From DALYLB01 sp046154695 (GTDB lineage: Bacteria; Acidobacteriota; Blastocatellia; RBC074): a stretch of DNA of 14,244 nucleotides. The stretch covers positions 1 through 14,244 of the forward strand of contig JBJXFI010000238.1 of assembly GCA_046154695.1 (NCBI GenBank), written 5' to 3'. The notes under the pieces are model-generated. The model was not told the DNA's origin. It saw only the letters and a program-made list of their open reading frames with translations, and ran no database searches. The first letter of the stretch is position 1. Every line of letters starts with the position of its first letter. Of the stretch, positions 1 to 7,217 are shown piece after piece. A program made the position numbers and the translations under genes.

Positions 1-11
1 TGGCCATAAGA

Positions 12-40
12 TTGACAAATGCTGGACATGTAGATAGGAT
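12..40 (+). promoter_or_regulatory. Probable sigma70-type promoter of the lipocalin gene
   Basis: A perfect -35 hexamer TTGACA (12-17) is followed after exactly 17 bases by TAGGAT (35-40), which matches four of six positions of the -10 consensus. Transcription would start near 47, giving a leader of about 40 bases that carries the AAAGGAG ribosome binding site at 69-75. It is the only convincing promoter ahead of the lipocalin/CarH-like/permease cluster. The real -10 use is inferred, not shown. Confidence 0.55.
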
Positions 41-86
41 ATAACGGTTGTGACACAGAAATTGAGTCAAAGGAGTTTTCACGTTG

Positions 87-635
87 ATGTTGATAAGGAT
101 ATTTGTCTTTGTTGTGATTCTGGGAGCATCGGTTTTGGCAAGTTCGGATGGTCCTAAAAGGTTGGAGGTCATGTCTTCTGTTGATTTTTCCAGGTACACC
201 GGAAAGTGGTACGAGATCGCGCGCCTGCCGAACCGGTTTCAAAACAAATGTGCGGGTGATGTGGCCGCCGTCTATTCGCTGCTCGAAGACGGCCAACTAA
301 AAGTCGTCAATGAGTGCCGTCAGAACAACAGCCGGACGGAGAGGGTTGAAGGCAAAGCCCGTCTTGCAGACAAGAGCGGGTCAAATTCCAAACTGGAGGT
401 GCGATTCGCGCCTGCGTGGTTGTCGTGGCTGCCGGCGGTCTGGGGAGATTACTGGATCATTGATCTCGCGCCCGACTACAGTTTTTCAGTCGTCGGCACG
501 CCGGATCGCAAGTATCTGTGGATATTGTCGCGCACGCCGCATATGGATGAGGCGATCTATCGAAGGATAATCGAGCAAACGGCGGCAAAGGGATTCGATG
601 TCGCGCGGCTGGTGAAAACAAGGCAATCCGATTGA
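87..635 (+). CDS. Secreted lipocalin, Blc-like
   Basis: Bacterial lipocalins are beta-barrel proteins that bind lipids or other hydrophobic molecules in the envelope; E. coli Blc is the type member. Counting from the ATG at 87 (182 residues), a short hydrophobic signal peptide covers about residues 1-19. The first conserved lipocalin region follows (GKWYEIARLPNRFQ, about 39-52), then GDYWIIDL (about 120-127) and YLWILSRTP (about 143-151), the usual three structurally conserved regions. Two cysteines, near 55 and 77, could form a disulfide. Unlike Blc there is no lipobox cysteine, so the product is predicted to be periplasmic or secreted rather than a lipoprotein. An in-frame TTG at 84 is an alternative start with better spacing to AAAGGAG (69-75). 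The next gene starts 22 bases after the stop, so co-transcription is likely. Lipocalins commonly accompany LitR/CarH-type regulators, which fits this neighbourhood. Confidence 0.9.
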   Translation: MLIRIFVFVVILGASVLASSDGPKRLEVMSSVDFSRYTGKWYEIARLPNRFQNKCAGDVAAVYSLLEDGQLKVVNECRQNNSRTERVEGKARLADKSGSNSKLEVRFAPAWLSWLPAVWGDYWIIDLAPDYSFSVVGTPDRKYLWILSRTPHMDEAIYRRIIEQTAAKGFDVARLVKTRQSD

Positions 636-657
636 AGGATACTGAACAGGGGGCGAG

Positions 658-1590
658 ATGAAATCCTTACTTTACCCAATCCGCGCGGTTTCCAAGCAAA
701 CGGGGATCAGCATTGACACGCTGCGCGCCTGGGAGAAGCGCTACCAAGTCGTCGCCCCGCGGCGCGACAAACGCGGACGGCTTTATACCGAAGCCGATAT
801 GCAGCGCCTGCGCCTGTTGAGTGCGGCGGTGGATAATGGCCACGCGATTGGCCGTTTGGCGGCGCTCAAGGATGAAGAACTGCAAGCGCTCATCGTCAGT
901 CCGGCGGTGGTGGTGGAAGGCGTTGAGCTGATGAACGCCACACAGTTGCCGCACGAGCATGCCCAACCACAGCGTTCCGTCATGGAAGCCATCGAGCGGC
1001 TGGATTATGCGGAAGCCGAGCGTGAATTGGCGCTGCTGGCTGCCGTCTTGCCGCAGCGCGAACTGGTTCACCGCGTCGCGCTGCCCTTGATGCGGCAGGT
1101 TGGGGAAGCCTGGCACGCGGGCAGGTTGAGCATCGCGCAGGAACACATGACCTCGGCCCTGCTGCGCAATCTGCTAGGCGCACTGATCCCGCTTTACCGG
1201 CGTGCAACACCGGCTGGCAAACTGCTGTTTGCGACGCCCAGCGGCGAGCACCACGAATTCGGGATCCTGGTGTCGGCGATGCTGGCGGCGGGCGGCGGTA
1301 TGGGCATCGTTTATCTGGGCGCCAATCTGCCCGGCGAAGAGATTATCGTCGCGGCGCAGAAGACCGCGCCGCAAGCAATTGTGCTGGGCTTCATAGGCGC
1401 CAATGGTGCAAAAGCGGGGCTGAAGGAAATTCAAAAGGTCGCCCACAAGCTGCCCGCGCAAATCGAATTGTGGGTCGGCGGCACGCAAACAGCGGCTTTG
1501 GTCAAAGAAATCGCCAAAACACGCGCCCTGTTGATCGAAGACTTCCAGATGTTGGAACAACACTTGATCAGACTGAGCGCGCGATTTTAA
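658..1590 (+). CDS. MerR-family regulator with B12-binding photosensor domain (CarH/LitR-like)
   Basis: A 310-residue regulator. Residues about 6-75 are a MerR winged helix-turn-helix (YPIRAVSKQTGISIDTLRAW, then EKRY). Residues about 105-180 form the helical Met-H2-like cap and about 187-300 the Rossmann-like cobalamin-binding domain. Key residues of Thermus CarH are present with the same spacing: W152-H153 then E162-H163, equivalent to Trp131, His132, Glu141 and His142. The lower-ligand motif reads ExHxxG (E197, H199, G202), the CarH-type variant of DxHxxG. In the family, adenosylcobalamin holds a tetramer on the operator in the dark, and light breaks it to release transcription. Retention of the capping and bis-His residues suggests real photosensing rather than B12 sensing alone; this is inference. 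A GGGGG-rich Shine-Dalgarno lies just upstream of the ATG. The SRPBCC gene starts 4 bases after the stop. The DNA target, possibly the promoter at 12-40, is unknown. Confidence 0.9.
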   Translation: MKSLLYPIRAVSKQTGISIDTLRAWEKRYQVVAPRRDKRGRLYTEADMQRLRLLSAAVDNGHAIGRLAALKDEELQALIVSPAVVVEGVELMNATQLPHEHAQPQRSVMEAIERLDYAEAERELALLAAVLPQRELVHRVALPLMRQVGEAWHAGRLSIAQEHMTSALLRNLLGALIPLYRRATPAGKLLFATPSGEHHEFGILVSAMLAAGGGMGIVYLGANLPGEEIIVAAQKTAPQAIVLGFIGANGAKAGLKEIQKVAHKLPAQIELWVGGTQTAALVKEIAKTRALLIEDFQMLEQHLIRLSARF

Positions 1591-1594
1591 GGCA

Positions 1595-2059
1595 ATGAGA
1601 GTCCAACACTTCAGCAAACAATCCGAAATTGATGCGCCGCCCGCTGTGGTCTTCGCGTGGCACGAACAGCCGGGTGCGGTCGAACGGTTGACGCCGCCGT
1701 GGGAGCGGGTGGAAATGGTGCAACGCGCGACGGGCTTACAAACCGGTGCGCGCGTGGTGTTCAAGGTCTACACCGGGCCGTTCTGGCGGCGCTGGGTGGC
1801 TGAGCATACCAAGTACGAACCGCCGCACTTGTTCGCCGACATACAGCGGCAGGGGCCTTTCGCTTACTGGCATCATCGCCACCGTTTTGAGCCGACCGCC
1901 AGAGGTACGACGTTGATGATTGATGAGATTGAATATGCGCTGCCGTTGGGCTGGCTGGGCGAATTGCTGGGGGGCCGGTTCACGCGGGCCAAATTGCAGC
2001 GGATGTTTGAATATCGCCATCGAGTAGTGGCTGAGCAACTGAACAACGCCGGAGCATGA
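1595..2059 (+). CDS. SRPBCC (START/Bet v1-like) ligand-binding protein
   Basis: A 154-residue cytoplasmic protein of the SRPBCC superfamily, the type also found fused to or beside TIGR01777 epimerases. The opening (residues about 5-25) has the family's beta strand followed by a PPAVVFAWH helix. The middle shows the GPFAYWHHRHRFEP segment (about 87-100) and then a TTLMIDEIEYALP strand. The C-terminal helix (about 130-150, KLQRMFEYRHRVVAEQL) closes the cavity. The family binds hydrophobic ligands; no catalytic residue can be assigned. It starts 4 bases after the CarH-like gene and its stop overlaps the next gene's ATG (ATGA), so translational coupling is likely. Comparable SRPBCC genes recur next to LitR/CarH regulators and photolyases, consistent with a light-response unit. 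Confidence 0.8.
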   Translation: MRVQHFSKQSEIDAPPAVVFAWHEQPGAVERLTPPWERVEMVQRATGLQTGARVVFKVYTGPFWRRWVAEHTKYEPPHLFADIQRQGPFAYWHHRHRFEPTARGTTLMIDEIEYALPLGWLGELLGGRFTRAKLQRMFEYRHRVVAEQLNNAGA

Positions 2060-3402
2060 AACAATCGACGACCAACATTATGACCGCGCCAGCGCACTCG
2101 TCGCCGCAACTTGAAGACAAGCGGGCCGCGCCGCGCGCCGCCGCCTCAGGGGTTTCAATGTTGACGCGCTGGCACGAAGCCTTGCGCGTGGCGGTCGGCG
2201 CGATCCTGTCCAATCAGCTGCGCTCCGGCCTGACCGTCACCGGGGTGGTAGTGGGAACGACGGTCGTGGTGCTGGTGGCGGCGTTGCTGGAAGGCGCGCA
2301 ATCGTTCATCACGCAGGAGACCAGGGCGCTCGCGCCGGATGTGGTGCGCGTCGAAAAGGCCAACTTTCAGGACTTCATCGGCGACGCGCAAGCTTGGGCG
2401 TTGGCGCGTTCCCGGCGGCCCGATCTGACCATCGAGGACGTGCGCTGGTTGCGCGACCGATTGAGCGAGCGAATCGAAATCGGCGCGCAGCTCGACGCTT
2501 CGTTGCCCGTCAAGCGGGGCAACCAAACGCTGACCGGCATTGCGGTGCAGGGAGTCACCGCAAACATTGCTTATCTCACCAACGTGAAGCTCACAGGGGG
2601 CCGTGAATTTACCGGCGTTGACGACGATTACCGTCGCGCGGTCGTCATCATCGGCGCCGACGTGGCGAATCTGCTTTTTCCTGATCAAGACCCGGTCGGC
2701 GGGCAAATTTACGTCGGCTCGCTGCCTTACGAAGTGATCGGCGTGGCCGAACCGCGCGGCTCCAACTTCGGCCAATCGCAGGATGCCTTCGTGCGAATTC
2801 CACTCAACACCTTTGCCAAAATTTTCGGGCTGCGGGCGCGTTCGCTGGCATTGCTGGCGCGCGCGCGGTCAGAAACGGAATTATCGCGCACCGAGGTCGA
2901 AGAGCAGATGCGCTTCGCGTTGGGTTTGCGCCATCGATTGGATTACGGCGCGGAAGACGACTTCAGCATCACCACAGCCAAAAGCGTCGAAGCCTTTGCC
3001 AGCCGCTTCACCAATTTGGTCGGGTTCGTGATCTATCCGCTGACCGCGATTGCGCTGGTGGTCGGCGGCGTGGTGGTGATGAATATGATGTTGGCCTCAG
3101 TGTCCGAACGCACGCGCGAAATCGGTATTCGCATGGCCGTGGGCGCGCGGCGGCGCGATGTGCTGGCGCAATTTCTGGTCGAATCAACCTTGCTCACTTT
3201 GCTGGGCGGCTTGTTGGGATTGTTGTCGGCGAGCGTGATTGTCTGGCTGGCGGGCTGGCTCACGGGCTTGCCGGTCACGTTGCCGTGGTGGGCGGCGGGC
3301 GCGGCGATCTTCGTCGCGTGTCTGACCGGCGTCGTCTTTGGCGTCGTGCCGGCGCGGCGGGCGGCGCGGCTTGATCCGATTAAAGCCTTGCACGCGGAAT
3401 AA
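2056..3402 (+). CDS. MacB/FtsX-like ABC transporter permease, first of a pair
   Basis: A 448-residue permease. It has one transmembrane helix near residues 58-82, a MacB-type periplasmic core domain (about 85-315), and three helices near 322-350, 370-400 and 405-432. The last block contains the signature MNMMLASVSERTREIGIRMA and ends in PARRAARLDPIKAL, both typical of MacB-like permeases. Such permeases do not form a channel; they transmit ATP-driven motion across the membrane for efflux or envelope transport. The ATG at 2056 overlaps the upstream stop, but its GGAG (2051-2054) lies too close. ATG 2158 (MLTRWHEALR), preceded by AGGGGT, would remove a poorly conserved 34-residue N-terminus and is a serious alternative. 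No ATPase or membrane fusion protein is encoded here. The paralogous permease follows after 5 bases. Confidence 0.9.
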   Translation: MKQSTTNIMTAPAHSSPQLEDKRAAPRAAASGVSMLTRWHEALRVAVGAILSNQLRSGLTVTGVVVGTTVVVLVAALLEGAQSFITQETRALAPDVVRVEKANFQDFIGDAQAWALARSRRPDLTIEDVRWLRDRLSERIEIGAQLDASLPVKRGNQTLTGIAVQGVTANIAYLTNVKLTGGREFTGVDDDYRRAVVIIGADVANLLFPDQDPVGGQIYVGSLPYEVIGVAEPRGSNFGQSQDAFVRIPLNTFAKIFGLRARSLALLARARSETELSRTEVEEQMRFALGLRHRLDYGAEDDFSITTAKSVEAFASRFTNLVGFVIYPLTAIALVVGGVVVMNMMLASVSERTREIGIRMAVGARRRDVLAQFLVESTLLTLLGGLLGLLSASVIVWLAGWLTGLPVTLPWWAAGAAIFVACLTGVVFGVVPARRAARLDPIKALHAE

Positions 3403-3407
3403 ACTTT

Positions 3408-4670
3408 ATGCAGCAGCAATTATTGCGTGAAATCATCGCCATGGTGGCGGCGTCGCTCTGGGCGCACAAACTGCGCTCTGCGCTGACGCTGTTGGGCGTA
3501 ATCATCGGCACGTCGGTTGTCGTGATGGTCGGCGCGGTGCTGACGGGCCTGGCGCAGCGCGTCGCCGCCTACACCGAACGCACCGCGCCCAACGCCGTCT
3601 ACTTCACCAAAGGCGACCGCATCGGCCCTTCCTTCAGCCGCCCCTCGGCCGAAGAGCGGCAACGCAAAGACCTGACTTACGAAGACGCCGTGGCTGCCGT
3701 TGCTTTACGCGCGCCGCTGGCGGTGTCGCCGCAAAAGATTCGCGGCAGTTACGGCCCGGCAGCCGATCCGCCGAAGCTGAGCGCGCGCGGGCGCGAGGCC
3801 ATCAATCCGCTGATTCTCGGCGTCTGGGAAAACTTCCCCGACATCATTTCGGTGCGCGTGGAGCGCGGGCGCTTCTTCATCGCCGAGGAGCGGGAGCGCC
3901 GCACACAAGTAGCGGTGATCGGCGCGGGCGTATCCAATCAATTGTTCGAGCAGGCCGATCCGCTCGATCGGGAAGTGCGGATTGACGGGCGAATTTTCCG
4001 TGTCATCGGCGTGCTGGGCGGGACGGCGGGCGAAGGCGTGCTCGGCTCCGACGAACTCGACGAACGCATCGTGTATATCCCTTTTGAAACCGCCGATAAA
4101 CTCTACCCGGATGTCACGGACGTGGCGCTGGTGGCGCGCGCGCCACAGGGGCGTGTGGATGAAGTGATTGAGGAAATCGCCACGCTGTTGCGCACTCGGC
4201 GCAATGTGCCGGCCAGCGCGCCGAACAATTTCGGCATTAACCGCGCGGAGCAGGTGTTTGACGCGGTCAATCAAATCATCGCGGGACTGGCGGCCATCGT
4301 GTTGCCCATCGCGCTGGCCGGGCTGGTAATCGGCGGCGTCGGCGTGATGAACATCATGCTGGTGTCGGTCAAGGAACGCTCCGCCGAAATCGGCATTCGC
4401 CGTGCGCTTGGCGCACGCCGCCGCGATGTGCGCAATCAATTTTTGCTCGAAGCCGTCACGCTCACCGGCGCGGGCGGTCTGATCGGCATCCTGCTGGGTT
4501 TCGGTTTCGCTTTTCTGGTGCGGCTGGCCGTCAGCTTTCCGGCGAGCGTGCCGATGTGGGCGATTGCGGCGGGCTTGCTGGCCTCGGTCGCGGTCGGCTT
4601 GCTGGCGGGAATGTGGCCTGCCCTGCGTGCCGCGCGATTGGACCCTGTCGCGGCCATGCGCGGCGATTGA
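3408..4670 (+). CDS. MacB/FtsX-like ABC transporter permease, second of a pair
   Basis: A 420-residue paralogue of the preceding permease. The N-terminal helix (about residues 22-46, SALTLLGVIIGTSVVVMVGA) is followed by the periplasmic MacB core (about 50-285) and three C-terminal helices (about 292-318, 345-372 and 378-400). The diagnostic string GGVGVMNIMLVSVKERSAEI and the closing ALRAARLDPVAAMRGD match MacB-family permeases closely. Separation from the first permease by only 5 bases suggests a heterodimeric pair. They would need an ATP-binding subunit encoded outside the window. The substrate cannot be read from sequence; the lipocalin upstream hints at lipids or hydrophobic compounds, but that is inference. 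Confidence 0.9.
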   Translation: MQQQLLREIIAMVAASLWAHKLRSALTLLGVIIGTSVVVMVGAVLTGLAQRVAAYTERTAPNAVYFTKGDRIGPSFSRPSAEERQRKDLTYEDAVAAVALRAPLAVSPQKIRGSYGPAADPPKLSARGREAINPLILGVWENFPDIISVRVERGRFFIAEERERRTQVAVIGAGVSNQLFEQADPLDREVRIDGRIFRVIGVLGGTAGEGVLGSDELDERIVYIPFETADKLYPDVTDVALVARAPQGRVDEVIEEIATLLRTRRNVPASAPNNFGINRAEQVFDAVNQIIAGLAAIVLPIALAGLVIGGVGVMNIMLVSVKERSAEIGIRRALGARRRDVRNQFLLEAVTLTGAGGLIGILLGFGFAFLVRLAVSFPASVPMWAIAAGLLASVAVGLLAGMWPALRAARLDPVAAMRGD

Positions 4671-4999
4671 TTTGCGCTCTCGAAAAAAGAAACCCCGCGC
4701 GATGCTTCCTGGTCATTTCAAGCTGTCGCTTCCCATTTTTGTCACAGCCGGTCCCCGATACCGGACATGACGGATGATTGCCACGACGTTTATGACAGGG
4801 AAACTAACTGTACATCCAGCGCAACGACGCGTACCAGGCTGGCTATACACAGAGTGACAATGGTAGGATTTCTGTCATGGCAGTTTCAATACGAGATGAA
4901 TTGATCTTGCAAAACCAAATTCAAATTGTACGTGACCGCCATCTTTTCTTTCATCCACATCGCTTCATTTTGGTGAAGGGATTGCTTAAAAGGAGATAA
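4671..4999. other. Intergenic region with no recognisable gene
   Basis: This 329-base gap ends the permease cluster and carries no supportable ORF. It includes an imperfect dyad, GTCC-N8-GGAC, at about 4751-4766. A longer inverted match pairs ATGACAG (4792-4798) with CTGTCAT (4872-4878), about 74 bases apart. No rho-independent terminator with a T run was found. The last 15 bases hold the AAGGAGA ribosome binding site of the next gene. Base composition becomes distinctly more AT-rich than in the permease genes. I see no attI-like site or integrase. Confidence 0.4.
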
Positions 5000-5584
5000 A
5001 TGAATAAACGACTGCTTGTAACCTTGGCACTCCTGATTACAGGTTGTGGGGCAATAACTGCTTCAGGGCAACAAGCGAGACAAGACCCGGCAACCCTGAT
5101 CAAGGCCCAGCGTGATGCAATGGCCCGGCTCTCAGCCATGGATGGGGTTTGGAGAGGTCCCGCCTGGACCATCCTGCCTTCTGGGGAGAAGCACGCTATT
5201 ACACAGACGGAGCGGATCGGGCCGTTCCTGGATGGGTCGGTGAGGGTCATAGAAGGGCGAGGGTATGATGCGGAAGGCAACGTCACATTCAATGCGTTCG
5301 CCATTATTTCCTACAATACAGCCAAGCAAATGTACACACTACATTCATATGCGCAGGGCAATGTAGGCGATTTCGTGCTCACGCCCACGAGTGACGGTTA
5401 TATCTGGGAAATTCCTGCTGGGCCAATGACGATCCGCTACACAGCCGTCATCAAAGGCAATACGTGGCGGGAAGTTGGTGATCGGATCATGCCCGGCAAG
5501 GAACCAGTCCGATTCTTAGAGATGAATCTCAAGAGAGAAGGCGATACGAACTGGCCCGCCGCTGGGGCAATCAGCCCTAAGTGA
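5000..5584 (+). CDS. Putative lipoprotein, DUF1579-like
   Basis: A 194-residue exported protein. MNKRLLVTLALLITGC is a signal peptide with a lipobox (I13-T14-G15-C16), so lipid attachment at Cys16 is predicted. The remainder (about residues 30-180) resembles DUF1579-type proteins, beta-rich domains of unknown function. Recognisable blocks are MDGVWRGPAWTILPSGEKH, then RIGPFLDGSVRVIEGRG, then NAFAIISYN and MYTLHSYAQG. No catalytic residues can be named. An AAAAGGAGA ribosome binding site lies immediately upstream, supporting the ATG. It is followed 17 bases later by an attC-like remnant (5602-5638), so it may be the first member of the cassette series, although no cassette boundary is visible on its 5' side. 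Confidence 0.75.
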   Translation: MNKRLLVTLALLITGCGAITASGQQARQDPATLIKAQRDAMARLSAMDGVWRGPAWTILPSGEKHAITQTERIGPFLDGSVRVIEGRGYDAEGNVTFNAFAIISYNTAKQMYTLHSYAQGNVGDFVLTPTSDGYIWEIPAGPMTIRYTAVIKGNTWREVGDRIMPGKEPVRFLEMNLKREGDTNWPAAGAISPK

Positions 5585-5601
5585 GACTTACTCATCAGGG
5601 C

Positions 5602-5638
5602 GCCTAACTCGTTCGTTAGGGTGCGCGTCGGGCGCGCA
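5602..5638 (+). repeat. Possible degenerate or internally deleted attC site, two adjacent hairpins
   Basis: GCCTAAC (5602-5608) has the sequence of an attC R'' box and is followed after six bases by GTTAGG (5615-5620), the matching R' box, making a 6-bp hairpin. A second hairpin abuts it, TGCGCG (5622-5627) pairing with CGCGCA (5633-5638). A complete attC would have L boxes and a longer loop between the R boxes, so this may be a site that lost its centre. Its position, 17 bases after the lipoprotein stop and just before the DUF5990 gene, is where an attC is expected. It could instead be a simple hairpin of another kind. Confidence 0.4.
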
Positions 5639-5650
5639 TCTCGTCACTGA

Positions 5651-6169
5651 ATGTCCAGCAAACCAAAACAACGCACCAGGCCAGGCACTCGACAGGAGCA
5701 GAGCATCCGCTTGCGGGTCATCTGCCAGAGGCCGCCACTGCCGCAGCGGTATGGCGCTGAGTTTGGTTTGCAGGACAATTCGACCACGGCTGATTGGGTG
5801 ATTCATGCCGGGCAGGCTTACCCCAACGGCGACATTCATTTTGAGTGTGAGTGCCGCGTCCGACCCCATCAAAGCACCGAGTCACCGAACTTTCTTGGCC
5901 CGTTCGTGCATGGCGACGCTTCAAAGAGGTTTTTGTATCTGAGTTGGCGTCCGGTGGGATGGCGTCCGAACCAGCCCGACCCGCCCTGCCCGGCGTGGCT
6001 GCGTCGCATCAAGGTGCATCTGAGTTCCATCAGTTGGGAGCAGATTGAGGAGTCAGTGACGAGAGGCGGCGTGTTGGAGGCGGTCGTGCCGGGGACTGGT
6101 CTCGACGGCGGCCCGAGTTGCGCCTCAGTCCCGCTGGTCGGCGGCGGCTGGACGGTGAGGAGGGCATGA
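5651..6169 (+). CDS. DUF5990-like protein of unknown function
   Basis: A 172-residue soluble protein with no signal peptide or membrane helix. The pattern matches my recollection of the DUF5990 family: an N-terminal IRLRVICQRPPLPQRYGAEF strand region, then FGLQD (about residues 38-42), then HFECECRVR, FLGPFVHGDASKRFLYLSW (about 81-99) and RRIKVHLSSI near 118-127. No function is known to me for the family and no catalytic residues stand out. There is no clear Shine-Dalgarno before the ATG at 5651. It lies between the attC remnant (ends 5638) and a well-formed attC (starts 6196, 27 bases past the stop), so it is best read as a cassette gene. Confidence 0.7.
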   Translation: MSSKPKQRTRPGTRQEQSIRLRVICQRPPLPQRYGAEFGLQDNSTTADWVIHAGQAYPNGDIHFECECRVRPHQSTESPNFLGPFVHGDASKRFLYLSWRPVGWRPNQPDPPCPAWLRRIKVHLSSISWEQIEESVTRGGVLEAVVPGTGLDGGPSCASVPLVGGGWTVRRA

Positions 6170-6195
6170 TTTATGGACGCACCACGAAAGATGCC

Positions 6196-6288
6196 GCCTA
6201 ACCATGCGGTGCAACGAACCCGGCCCTCGCGCTCCGGTTGCAATCCGCGCGTCCCGCGGGCCGGGTCGCTGAGCTTGGGGCGTTCGGC
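6196..6288 (+). repeat. attC recombination site of the DUF5990 cassette
   Basis: R'' box GCCTAAC at 6196-6202 and R' box GTTCGGC at 6282-6288 are complementary except at one base. Inside, ACCCGGCCC (6218-6226) pairs perfectly with GGGCCGGGT (6258-6266). Around it GTGCAACGA is imperfectly complementary to CGCTGAGC, leaving extrahelical bases as in attC L boxes. The 93-base length and position, 27 bases after a stop, are typical of attC. The fourth R' base is C where the consensus has a purine. Confidence 0.7.
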
Positions 6289-6332
6289 ATCAGCTCGTAT
6301 CACCGGGTCAAAGCTAACAAAGAAGTTGAATA

Positions 6333-6683
6333 ATGAGCAGAATGTCATGGACAAAAAGAATGATCCCGGCAATATTATTTCTTCTCTTAACTTTTTTGTT
6401 TGGAGGTTGGCTCTATGTCACGGGATTTCACAAGATTCGTCATGAACAAGCAAGGATTCTCTCTCGCAATCTGGAATTCGCGGCCACAATTTCACTTCCA
6501 AGGTGGGGAACTGGCCCGTTTCCGGCAATAGTTTGTGTGCATGGTTCGGGTCCTCGTCGCGCTCAGAATTTACGTATTGTTTGGCGCAATCTTGTTCCTG
6601 AAGGAGTTGTCGTACTCACCTACGATAAGCCAGGGGTGGGCGAGTCGGAGGGGCATTTTGATGGTAATTGCTCGCGAGTTTGA
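6333..6683 (+). pseudogene. Truncated alpha/beta hydrolase, N-terminal part only
   Basis: The frame gives 116 residues. They comprise an N-terminal membrane anchor (about 10-32, IPAILFLLLTFLFGGWLYVT) and the start of an alpha/beta hydrolase fold. FPAIVCVHGSGPRRAQN (about 63-79) carries the HGSG oxyanion-hole motif, and VVVLTYDKPGVGESEGHFD (about 91-109) is the next conserved strand and loop. The frame then ends at once (NCSRV). The nucleophile elbow GxSxG and the catalytic Asp and His are absent from all three frames downstream, so about two thirds of the enzyme is missing. It begins 44 bases after an attC and has no attC of its own, so the 3' end of the cassette was probably lost. No obvious Shine-Dalgarno is present. 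Confidence 0.75.
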
Positions 6684-6793
6684 GGTATTCTGGACAACGC
6701 TAAAGCTCAATATCCATGCAGGCTCCAGCGGCGTAGCAAAGCAAGCAATAAGAATGCCTCAAATCGTGATGATATTATAGCCACAATATGTAG

Positions 6794-6822
6794 TTGCCAT
6801 CCAATATGGACCACGATTTATT
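6794..6822 (+). promoter_or_regulatory. Possible cassette-borne promoter for the VOC gene
   Basis: TTGCCA (6794-6799), five of six matches to the -35 consensus, is followed after 17 bases by TTTATT (6817-6822), four of six matches to -10. It lies in the AT-rich 179-base stretch between the truncated hydrolase and the VOC gene and would start transcription near 6829. The surrounding stretch (6684-6862) shows no gene and no recognisable attC. The call rests on consensus matching alone. Confidence 0.3.
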
Positions 6823-6862
6823 GGATTTCGATACCTCAAACTCGTGAGTAATTACAAAAACA

Positions 6863-7207
6863 ATGCAAGTCCACTATCTCGAGATCGTGACACAGGAAGT
6901 CGACGCCACGTGCGAGGCATATGCGCAACTGCACGGCGTGACGTTCGGCGAGGGCGACCTTGGCCTCGGCAACGCGCGCACGGCCGCGCTGGCGAACGGT
7001 GGGATGATCGGCGTGCGTGCTCCGATGCACGAATCTGAGGAGCCAGTCGTCCGGCCTTACCTGCTGGTCGAAGACATCGATGCCGCGGCCGCGGCCGCCG
7101 TGAAGGCTGGGGGCGAAATTGCACACCCACCGCTGGATATCCCCGGCCACGGGAAGTTCGCCATCTACATCCAGGGCGGTATCCACCACGGCCTCTGGCA
7201 GATATGA
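6863..7207 (+). CDS. VOC (glyoxalase/bleomycin-resistance-like) family protein
   Basis: A 114-residue protein with the vicinal-oxygen-chelate fold, two beta-alpha-beta-beta-beta modules. MQVHYLEIVTQEVDATCEAY (1-20) is the first strand and helix with a candidate metal ligand, H4. RPYLLVEDIDAAAAAAVKAG (about 55-74) opens the second module. The protein ends with KFAIYIQGGIHHGLWQI, where the usual metal-ligand glutamate is replaced by Q or G, so its chemistry, if any, is uncertain. The family includes glyoxalases, dioxygenases and antibiotic-binding proteins; the substrate is unknown here. An attC begins 11 bases after the stop. The gene is more GC-rich than the hydrolase fragment before it, in line with separate origins. 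Confidence 0.85.
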   Translation: MQVHYLEIVTQEVDATCEAYAQLHGVTFGEGDLGLGNARTAALANGGMIGVRAPMHESEEPVVRPYLLVEDIDAAAAAAVKAGGEIAHPPLDIPGHGKFAIYIQGGIHHGLWQI

Positions 7208-7217
7208 CGGCGACGTT

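Noticed and set aside
1174..1764. 196-codon - strand frame over the CarH-like and SRPBCC genes
   Set aside because: Antisense shadow; both + strand genes are clear family members.
2170..2186. Sigma54-like TGGCACG...TTGC promoter
   Set aside because: The spacing is one base too long, it lies inside the permease reading frame, and no enhancer-binding regulator is nearby.
5622..5638. TGCGCG/CGCGCA hairpin as a rho-independent terminator of the lipoprotein gene
   Set aside because: There is no T run after the stem; its place beside attC-like boxes explains it better.
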